From Clostridia bacterium (lineage in GTDB: Bacteria > Bacillota > Clostridia > UBA1381): a stretch of DNA of 5,519 nt. The notes beneath the pieces were generated by a model. It was not told the origin of the DNA, did no database searches, and was given only the letters and a program-made list of their open reading frames with translations. This document shows, one piece after another, positions 1 to 5,519 of the stretch (positions are counted from its first letter, which is position 1; each line of letters begins with the position of its first letter). Made by a program: the position numbers and the translations under genes. The stretch is taken from positions 1-5,519 of the forward strand of contig JAFQNU010000110.1 of assembly GCA_017420825.1 (NCBI GenBank), written 5' to 3'.

Positions 1-1
1 T

Positions 2-715
2 CTATATATAATTCTTTGGAGGCTCACAGATATTATTTTTACAAACATAATAAGTTGTCTTATCATTTATCAACTTATATTCTTCCCCATCATTTACAAC
101 TGATATATTTGCAAGTAACGGCAAGTTTTCTGGCAGTTCAATCAAATCCTCTTCATTTTTCAGTACTACGGTTATATGCTCTGGTGGATTTTCATTTAAA
201 ATAGCCGCAAACAAAAACATACTGTGACCCGCAGGATAATTCTGCACCTGCGACAGCATATATTCTAACTGTTTATTTAAAATTTCTCCATACCTTTCTG
301 TCTGTTGATATAGTCTTACTAAGTTATAGGTCATAACTGAGTTACCACTTGGCATTGCTCCGTCGTAGTTTTCCTTTGGATTTATAAAAAGCTCCATACT
401 TTCTGTTTTGCAGAGGTAAAACCCTCCGTTTTCTAAATCCCAAAATTGCTTAATTGATTCATTCAAAAAAGATTCTGCCTTCTTAAGAAATTCTTTATCA
501 AGTGTAGAATTATATAATTCAATCAAAGAAGCAATATAAAATGCATAATCATCTAGAAATCCCTTATCCGAATGTTTTCCATTCCTGAAGCTTGTATAAA
601 GCTTTAACCCATTACACAAATTTTCCTCAATAAATTCCTGTGCATTTAAAGCAATGTCTAAATATTCTTTATTCTTTGTAACTCTGTACAATACAGAAAT
701 TGCAACAATATCACC
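2..715 (-). pseudogene. yyaL: 5'-truncated YyaL / DUF255 (thioredoxin-domain, SPATA20-like) gene, C-terminal third only
   Basis: The minus frame is open from just after a TGA at 718-716 to the TAG at 4-2. It matches the C-terminal part of YyaL-type proteins, which are normally around 650-700 aa with an N-terminal thioredoxin-like domain and a helical barrel. Counting from the TTG at 691-689, diagnostic blocks are YRVTKNKEYLDIA (2-14), GFLDDYAFY (44-52), GGFYL (89-93), PKENYDGAMPSGNSV (105-119), GHSMFLFAA (155-163) and the terminal TYYVCKNNICEPP (213-225). Family-like sequence (IVAISVLYRVT) continues upstream of the TTG, the only plausible start, and that TTG has no Shine-Dalgarno. The gene is therefore more likely broken near 709-712 than genuinely short. 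The thioredoxin domain and most of the barrel are missing, with no room for them before the metallopeptidase gene. The remaining frame has no internal stop, so the loss may be recent. The function of YyaL is not well established. Confidence 0.78.
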
Positions 716-721
716 TCATTT

Positions 722-741
722 ATGAATCATAAAATATTCAT
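722..741. repeat. Short AT-rich inverted repeat between the RM operon and the yyaL remnant
   Basis: ATGAAT (722-727) and ATTCAT (736-741) form a perfect 6-bp stem around an 8-nt loop, in the gap after the metallopeptidase stop codon. For the operon's direction of transcription no T-tract follows the stem, and the stem is weak and AT-rich, so it is not a convincing intrinsic terminator. On the opposite strand a T-rich stretch (TAATTTTATTT) does follow. It could be a poor terminator or chance. No promoter boxes were recognised in the gap. Confidence 0.25.
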
Positions 742-765
742 TAATTTTATTTACTGATAAGCTCA

Positions 766-1473
766 TTAAACAGTTTCAAAGTAATCGAGAATCTGTTCAT
801 TTAGTTTTCTTTTTATTTCTCTCCAGTAGGGCATATAATAATCCATAATTGCAACAAACTCCACACCATGATTTTTCACCTTCAGGTGTGCAAGCTCATG
901 CAATATGATATATTCAATACATTCACGAGTTTTTTTTGCCAATTGAAGGTTAAACCATAGCTTTCCGGTATTGGCATTACAAGTACCCCACCTGGTTACC
1001 ATATATTTTGTTTGCCACTCATTACAATAAAGTCCTGTTTTTTTCTCCCACTCAGGTAAATACTTTTCTATCTCTGCTTTCAGAATTTCACGATACCATT
1101 CACGAACATACGCCTCACGCTGTTTAGGAGTACTTTCTTTTCTGACAGTAAGAATTGCCTTTTCTCCCGATAAAACAAGAGAATTACACTTATAACTATA
1201 TTCCACCTGTAAGTAATACTGCTTACCAAGAACATAAAATGATTCACCTGAAACATACTGTCTTTGACTTTGGCGGGGTTGGTTTTCAAATTTTAGCTGT
1301 TGTTTTTTTATCCACCCAATTTTTGAACGCACAAACATCAAAACAGCTTCATCAGTCAAATGCTTTGGAGCTGACACCTGTACCCTGCCGTCGGGCGGTC
1401 TTACATACAGGTGCATATTTTTTATGTTTTTTTTAACAACTTCAATAGTTATTCCATTTATTTCGGTATGCAT
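766..1473 (-). CDS. YgjP-like (DUF45) M48-type zinc metallopeptidase, last gene of the RM operon
   Basis: This is a 235-aa predicted zinc-dependent peptidase of the YgjP-like / DUF45 family (also labelled SprT-like or M48 family). The zinc-binding signature is LHELAHLKVKNHGVEF (191-206): H192 and H196 are the metal ligands of HExxH, E193 is the general base, and H202 in the 'NH' motif is the expected third ligand. The preceding MVTRWGTCN (158-166) and LWFNLQLAK (172-180) are the diagnostic 'TRWGSC...LNL-x-LAK' block. The N-terminal half, with VRPPDGRVQVSAP (24-36), matches the family's beta-rich leader. No signal peptide or membrane segment is seen, so it is probably cytosolic. ATG is chosen over the TTG one codon upstream because of ribosome binding site spacing. 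The 1-nt overlap with hsdR indicates coupled expression. Family members commonly sit next to hsdR, but their substrate is unknown; processing or turnover of RM subunits or phage proteins is only a hypothesis. Confidence 0.93.
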   Translation of the reverse strand: MHTEINGITIEVVKKNIKNMHLYVRPPDGRVQVSAPKHLTDEAVLMFVRSKIGWIKKQQLKFENQPRQSQRQYVSGESFYVLGKQYYLQVEYSYKCNSLVLSGEKAILTVRKESTPKQREAYVREWYREILKAEIEKYLPEWEKKTGLYCNEWQTKYMVTRWGTCNANTGKLWFNLQLAKKTRECIEYIILHELAHLKVKNHGVEFVAIMDYYMPYWREIKRKLNEQILDYFETV

Positions 1474-4400
1474 CAATATTCCTCTTGTTCAACAATTAAT
1501 CTATAAATTCTCTCGACCTCTGCTTCATCCTTTAGTATGTCGTAAATTGCGTTTTTAATCTTATTTTGCTTTGCGTGGTTGTCTCTGAAACCATCAAGCT
1601 TTGATGAAATAACGGCATTATGTAAAGCAATTGCAAGCTCTTCATTTTCACCGCAGTTATCATAAAATGCCCTCATTGCCGCATCGTTTCTCACCGACTC
1701 AGGGTAATTTTTGTTATTTTCAGGGTCAGTGACATTTTTTGCAAGCTCAATATACTTATCAATTAATTCTTTATAAGAAAGCACCTGTTTTTTTCTGTCT
1801 AAAATCAATTGCTCTAATATTTCCGACATTTTATTATAGTATGCGGGGTTAACAACCGTTTTATCAACCACCTGTTTCCTTATATTATTTTCAATAGCTT
1901 CCGCCGCACTTTGTTTGTCAACCTTTGCACTGTCTCTGAGTGTATCTGATTTGTTTATAATGAAATCAAGTAAAGTGAAATCTTCAAGCACTGCAATTTT
2001 TTCCGAATTAGCCGCATCAATACAGGAATCAACCAAATACCTCATATCAGGCTCATACTGCTTCAAATCAATGAAATCGCCGCTATATCTTCCAATTTCA
2101 CTATGCAGGTTAATAAAAAAGCTAACTCTTTCTTCTATCTTTTTCTGCTCGGCAACAGAGTATTCGAAATCCTTCATTGTCGGTTTGAATGCAATATATG
2201 CACGTGCCAGCTTATTAGACAGTGTATATAACTTTTCACGGCTTCGGGCAAGCAGCTCTGTATTTACCATATCACCGCTCACACCGCAAAAATAGTGCTG
2301 ATATTCCAGGGCTGTATGTGGTTCTCCAACACCCTCACACAGTTCCTCCAGTTCATCAACAACCTCAAAGAAATGTCTTCTTGCCTCATCATTTCTGTTC
2401 TTTATAAGCCCAGCAACATCCTCGGCATTATACTTTTCAAACGCACCAGAGGTATATGTAGTAATTGCATCGGAAAGCTCTCCGAACAGCTCCTTATAGT
2501 CTACTATGTAACCAAACTCCTTATTCGCCCCATCCAAACGGTTTACACGGCAAATAGCCTGAAACAGCGTGTGGTCATGCATAACTTTATCGATATAAAG
2601 ATATGTGCATGATGGTGCATCAAAGCCGGTTAACAGCTTGTCAATAACAATGAGTAGCTTCATGTTCTCGGGTTCTTCAACAAACTGTCTTTTAGCCTCG
2701 GTCTCAAAATCGTCAACAGATTTACCGCCAAGCATTTTATTGTATATTTCGTACTTTGTAAATTTGTCGGTATCTCCGTCATCGCCTACAACTTCTGTTC
2801 TTATATCACCTGCATATGGCTCGTATGATGAAATTATTGCACATTTTTTGAAACCTATGCTTTGGAAAATTTCATAGTATCGGCAAGCCGAAAAAACAGA
2901 ATCAGCAACTAAAATAGCGTTACCTCTGCCATCCCTAAGCCTTGGAATGATATCAAAATCATATTTGATATCATTTGCAATCTTTTCAAGCCTTGACTTT
3001 GAGGAAAATACCTTTTGCATATTTCCCCACTTCGACTTCAGTTTTGCTTTTGCACGATCATTAAGACCTGCTGTTTTTGCTTCGAACCATTTATCTATTC
3101 TCTCCTGAGAGGTTATATCCTGCGGTATGGTTCTCGACTCATATCTCAAATCAAGAACAACACCGTCACTCACCGCCTCATTGAATTTATATGTATGAAT
3201 ATAGCTTCCGAAAACCTCAAGACTTGTCTTTCTGTCTGATTTTAAAAGAGGTGTTCCTGTAAAACCAATAAAAATGCTGTCAGGCAATATTGTCTTCATT
3301 GCCTCATGCAACTTTCCCGACTGTGTCCTGTGACACTCGTCAACAAATACTACCACATTTCCCTTAACCGAAAATTTTCCTGAAAATGACTCGTGCAAGT
3401 CCTTTATATATTGGTTATAATCTTCGTCCTTTGTTTCCTTACCACGCTTGCCGAATTTGTGAATAAGAGAACAAATCAGTCTGTCCTCAAAGGAGTTTAG
3501 TTTTTTTAATAAATCCCTTCCGCTTCTTGTGCGAACTGCATTTATATCAACTCCTTTAAATATCTTCTCTATCTGCTCGTCAAGCTCCTGACGGTCGGTA
3601 ACTATCAAAATTCTCGAATCAGGGTTGTTTTCCAAAATCCATTTTGACAGCCATACCATAGAAAGAGATTTACCGCTACCTTGTGTGTGCCAGATAATAC
3701 CGCCTTGTTTTTTCTTTGTCAGTCTATTTTGCGCTCTCTTAACTGCATAATACTGATTATAACGGCAAAGCTTTTTTGTTCCCTTATCAAACACAACAAA
3801 GTTATGAATTAAATCAAGAAATCGCTTTTTGTAGAACAGATTAATTAAATCCTTAAATAGTCTTCCCTGAATGTCCTTGCATTTTTCTTCTATTAAAATA
3901 TCGGTTTCGTCACGGTCTTCCTCATTTTCTCCAAATCCGTCCTCTTTCCACTCAAGGTAATACTTTTCGGGTGTGTTTATTGTACCGTAACGCATCCCTT
4001 CACTTTCATTACCTGCAACACAAAACTGAATGGTTGTAAAGAATTTATCTATAAAATGTTCCTTCTGATTTGCTATGTTCTGCCTTATACCGCTTGCAAC
4101 CGATACCCTACTGCTTTTAAGCTCGATTACTGCTACCGCAATACCATTTATGTAAGCAACCAAATCAGGACGCTTGACATTTTCACCTACTACTGTAACT
4201 TCCTCTGCAATATAGAAATCATTCCGTGTTATATCATCAAAGTCAATAAAATACACCGTTTTTGCAGGCTTTTCTATCTCCTCTTTAATCTTAGCACCGT
4301 ATTTTAAAAGTGAATACACCTCTTTGTTTGCACCATATAGCTTATTGTGCATATTCTGTGAAGTTTTTTTAAGCTCACTTACCGCACCATTGATAAGCTT

Positions 4401-4565
4401 ATCTGAATATCCTCTGTTTTTAAGATTTTCAATAAGCTTGTCTTCTATGATATTGGAATTTTCCTGCTCCCTCAAATTGCCTATATATGTATAATGTAAC
4501 TGTTCACGAAAGAATTCTATAACTCTGTCCTGTGTTTTTCTTTCACCGTCACCTATCTGAGTCAT
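1473..4565 (-). CDS. hsdR: Type I restriction endonuclease subunit R (HsdR), complete
   Basis: HsdR is the ATP-dependent DNA translocase and nuclease of the type I complex. It joins HsdM2-HsdS, pulls in unmethylated DNA and cuts it away from the target. At 1030 aa the protein is close to a normal full length for the family. The N-terminal PD-(D/E)xK nuclease domain shows D134 (RPDLV) and E148-L-K150 (VIELKSS). The superfamily 2 helicase motor shows Walker A HTQGSGKS (293-300), the DECH box (409-412), motif III GFTGTPL (434-440), LLTGFDAP (644-651) and the motif VI arginine finger region QAICRVNR (669-676). Residues from about 720 to 1030 form the helical C-terminal region that in this family contacts the methylase core. 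All expected catalytic residues are present, with no frameshift or internal stop, so it looks functional. The start overlaps the Abi_alpha stop by 1 nt and the TGA overlaps the next ATG by 1 nt, so all are likely co-transcribed. Confidence 0.97.
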   Translation of the reverse strand: MTQIGDGERKTQDRVIEFFREQLHYTYIGNLREQENSNIIEDKLIENLKNRGYSDKLINGAVSELKKTSQNMHNKLYGANKEVYSLLKYGAKIKEEIEKPAKTVYFIDFDDITRNDFYIAEEVTVVGENVKRPDLVAYINGIAVAVIELKSSRVSVASGIRQNIANQKEHFIDKFFTTIQFCVAGNESEGMRYGTINTPEKYYLEWKEDGFGENEEDRDETDILIEEKCKDIQGRLFKDLINLFYKKRFLDLIHNFVVFDKGTKKLCRYNQYYAVKRAQNRLTKKKQGGIIWHTQGSGKSLSMVWLSKWILENNPDSRILIVTDRQELDEQIEKIFKGVDINAVRTRSGRDLLKKLNSFEDRLICSLIHKFGKRGKETKDEDYNQYIKDLHESFSGKFSVKGNVVVFVDECHRTQSGKLHEAMKTILPDSIFIGFTGTPLLKSDRKTSLEVFGSYIHTYKFNEAVSDGVVLDLRYESRTIPQDITSQERIDKWFEAKTAGLNDRAKAKLKSKWGNMQKVFSSKSRLEKIANDIKYDFDIIPRLRDGRGNAILVADSVFSACRYYEIFQSIGFKKCAIISSYEPYAGDIRTEVVGDDGDTDKFTKYEIYNKMLGGKSVDDFETEAKRQFVEEPENMKLLIVIDKLLTGFDAPSCTYLYIDKVMHDHTLFQAICRVNRLDGANKEFGYIVDYKELFGELSDAITTYTSGAFEKYNAEDVAGLIKNRNDEARRHFFEVVDELEELCEGVGEPHTALEYQHYFCGVSGDMVNTELLARSREKLYTLSNKLARAYIAFKPTMKDFEYSVAEQKKIEERVSFFINLHSEIGRYSGDFIDLKQYEPDMRYLVDSCIDAANSEKIAVLEDFTLLDFIINKSDTLRDSAKVDKQSAAEAIENNIRKQVVDKTVVNPAYYNKMSEILEQLILDRKKQVLSYKELIDKYIELAKNVTDPENNKNYPESVRNDAAMRAFYDNCGENEELAIALHNAVISSKLDGFRDNHAKQNKIKNAIYDILKDEAEVERIYRLIVEQEEY
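1479..1486 (-). promoter_or_regulatory. Ribosome binding site that selects the ATG start of the metallopeptidase
   Basis: On the minus strand AAGAGGAA lies inside the last codons of hsdR. AGG ends 7 nt before the ATG at 1473-1471, a normal spacing. The in-frame TTG one codon earlier (1476-1474) would be only about 4 nt away. The ATG is therefore preferred, giving a TGATG overlap with the hsdR stop. Confidence 0.7.
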
Positions 4566-5350
4566 TATTCACCCTCCTCTGCGATAACACATTTAACAAA
4601 GTTTTTGCCAAACGATGTCAGTTTAAAAATCTTCTTTTTGGGTGTTATCTCACTGTTTGCATGCTGATACGCACTGTTTATGGTATTAATGTAAAACGGA
4701 TTTTTGAATATTTCTTCATATACAGCCTCATCATTAATCTTTGCTGTACTAACAATTTCAATAATTTTTAAGCGCTCAAGATTATCAAGATATGCACATA
4801 TATCGCACTTTGAAACCAATTTATCTATTCCCACTGTAGTGAAGTTCGTGAGTAAATATTGATAACCCTCTTTATCCGTCAAACGTCTTTGTATATCTAT
4901 ACAAGGAAACACACTGTTAATATTTCCTTTTAAGTACATAAGCCATCTTGCTTCATCCGGGGTAAGCTGTTTAATAATATCTACGTATGCAGGATGCACA
5001 TGATATTTAGTATCAATGTTCATGGAACATACTAAAAGATTTGCATATAGCTCTCTTAATTCTTCGCTGTCATAACAATAACTTAATTGCGAAATTGCAG
5101 GAATAACAACATACGGCTCCGGCTCGGTCAGTTTTTCTTCGGGTATTTTTGAGCTTTTTTCTCTTATAGCTTCAAGTGTAAGTCTTTTGCTCTCCTCACC
5201 GTTTACAACCCACTTCTCCCATTTACTGAGCCACACACCAACCGTTCTCGGTATCAGACTCAGACTCTCACCTATTGAAACTGCTGAAGGATGCCCTATG
5301 TCATCATACATTTTTTCCCACAACCCTGATTTATCTTTTGTATCACTCAT
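4565..5350 (-). CDS. DUF4393 / Abi_alpha (abortive infection alpha) family protein inside a type I RM operon
   Basis: This 261-aa protein is probably cytosolic; no signal peptide or clear membrane segment is seen. The family is recognised from several features. The N-terminal segment contains DDIGHPSAVSIGESL (residues 16-30). A core reads YVVIPAISQLSYCYDSEELRELYANLL as a pattern (residues 80-106), matching the family theme of a proline-led helix followed by 'L-x-x-L-[WY]-A-N-L-L'. Next comes VHPAYVDIIKQLTPDEA (118-134), and a C-terminal LTSFGKNFVKCVI (244-256). Some DUF4393 members are annotated as abortive-infection alpha proteins, but the biochemical activity is not established and no catalytic motif is visible. 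The ATG follows a strong ribosome binding site 14 nt after hsdS. Its TAA shares one base with the hsdR ATG (TAATG), so it should be translated together with the restriction subunits. I infer an accessory anti-phage role or modulation of the RM complex from family and position; family assignment is firmer than function. Confidence 0.8.
   Translation of the reverse strand: MSDTKDKSGLWEKMYDDIGHPSAVSIGESLSLIPRTVGVWLSKWEKWVVNGEESKRLTLEAIREKSSKIPEEKLTEPEPYVVIPAISQLSYCYDSEELRELYANLLVCSMNIDTKYHVHPAYVDIIKQLTPDEARWLMYLKGNINSVFPCIDIQRRLTDKEGYQYLLTNFTTVGIDKLVSKCDICAYLDNLERLKIIEIVSTAKINDEAVYEEIFKNPFYINTINSAYQHANSEITPKKKIFKLTSFGKNFVKCVIAEEGE
4572..4578 (-). promoter_or_regulatory. Ribosome binding site of hsdR, inside the 3' end of the Abi_alpha gene
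   Basis: On the minus strand AGGAGGG lies 6 nt before the hsdR ATG (4565-4563) and forms part of the codons for the terminal EEGE of the upstream protein. With the TAATG stop/start overlap this is a typical translational-coupling arrangement, and it fixes the hsdR start. Confidence 0.78.
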
Positions 5351-5355
5351 TGTTA

Positions 5356-5364
5356 TCCCTCCTT
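5356..5364 (-). promoter_or_regulatory. Strong ribosome binding site of the Abi_alpha-family gene
   Basis: On the minus strand AAGGAGGGA lies directly after the hsdS stop codon. Six nucleotides separate GGAGGG from the ATG at 5350-5348. This near-consensus site supports that ATG as the true start and suggests efficient re-initiation by ribosomes leaving hsdS. Confidence 0.8.
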
Positions 5365-5519
5365 TTATAGAAGTCTTATCTTACCTGTTAATAATTCCTG
5401 CATCATACCTTGTTTTATTTTTATGCATTTTTCAATTTTTTCTTCCAGCTTTTCAATTTCGTTATCCATATCTGACAAAATTGATGCAATTGCATTTTGT
5501 TCTTCAAATGTTTTCGGCA
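5365..5519 (-). CDS. hsdS: Type I restriction-modification specificity subunit HsdS, C-terminal end (partial, 5' end outside window)
   Basis: HsdS recognises the bipartite target sequence and holds two HsdM subunits and the HsdR motors of a type I restriction-modification complex. Only the last 50 codons are in the window, in the minus frame ending at TAA 5365-5367. They begin PKTFEEQNAIASILSDMD, continue with a heptad-like charged helix rich in E and K, and end QGMMQELLTGKIRLL. The pattern 'EQ-x-AIA-x-ILSDMD-x-EI' followed by 'KQGMMQ-x-LLTGK-x-RL' is the distal conserved coiled-coil helix and tail of HsdS proteins, so family identity is secure despite the short length. The target-recognition domains lie outside the window, so nothing can be said about the DNA target. 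The stop codon abuts the Shine-Dalgarno of the next gene, which starts 14 nt downstream, and hsdR follows in the same operon. hsdM is expected further upstream, beyond 5519. Confidence 0.93.
   Translation of the reverse strand, partial: PKTFEEQNAIASILSDMDNEIEKLEEKIEKCIKIKQGMMQELLTGKIRLL

Noticed and set aside
689..691. TTG as the genuine start of a short 229-aa YyaL-like protein
   Set aside because: No Shine-Dalgarno precedes it, and family-like sequence continues upstream of it in the same frame until the likely breakpoint, so truncation explains the frame better.
722..741. Rho-independent terminator for the RM operon
   Set aside because: The stem is only 6 bp and AT-rich, and no T-tract follows in the direction of transcription. 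It is kept only as a low-confidence inverted repeat.
1080..1289. Minus-strand 69-codon frame inside the metallopeptidase gene
   Set aside because: It overlaps the well-supported peptidase frame, shows no family features and has no independent start signals.
1474..1476. TTG as the start of the metallopeptidase
   Set aside because: It would sit only about 4 nt after AGG, whereas the adjacent ATG has normal 7-nt spacing and gives the classic TGATG overlap.
1915..2295. Plus-strand open frame of 126 codons opposite hsdR
   Set aside because: It lies wholly inside hsdR on the other strand, has no recognisable motifs or convincing ribosome binding site, and has the composition expected of an antisense shadow. 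The same applies to the other plus-strand frames (16-204, 1155-1436, 2222-2612, 2605-2877, 3015-3239, 4056-4307, 4532-4771).
3330..3339. DECH rather than DEAD/DEAH in the HsdR Walker B box
   Set aside because: DECH is the usual form in HsdR proteins and is not unusual.

Overview
The window is AT-rich with dense minus-strand coding. Strong AGGAGG-type ribosome binding sites and the protein styles suggest a low-GC Gram-positive bacterium, probably of the Clostridia. This host call is an inference from composition and protein flavour; no rRNA or marker gene is present. Every real gene reads right to left on the minus strand.

Reading in the direction of transcription, from high to low coordinates, there are five elements. 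(1) The last 50 codons of hsdS, the DNA-specificity subunit of a type I restriction-modification system, cut by the window edge. (2) A 261-aa protein of the DUF4393 / Abi_alpha (abortive-infection alpha) family. (3) A complete 1030-aa hsdR, the translocase/endonuclease subunit. (4) A 235-aa YgjP-like (DUF45, M48-type) zinc metallopeptidase. (5) After a 50-bp gap following that gene's stop codon, the C-terminal third of a YyaL/DUF255 (thioredoxin-domain, spermatogenesis-associated protein 20-like) gene that has lost its N-terminal two thirds.

Elements 1-4 form one tightly packed operon. There are 14 nt between hsdS and the Abi_alpha gene, then 1-nt stop/start overlaps (TAATG, then TGATG) joining Abi_alpha to hsdR and hsdR to the metallopeptidase. 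Each start has its own Shine-Dalgarno sequence inside the preceding gene or at its stop codon. hsdM and the rest of hsdS are expected just beyond position 5519. The layout is a type I restriction-modification island carrying two accessory genes: a possible abortive-infection partner between hsdS and hsdR, and a metallopeptidase after hsdR.

The broken yyaL at the downstream edge looks like the scar where the island entered or where a deletion joined it to the chromosome. There are no RNA genes, CRISPR arrays or transposase genes, and no convincing terminator. The only substantial non-coding stretch is about 50-75 bp around 692-765.
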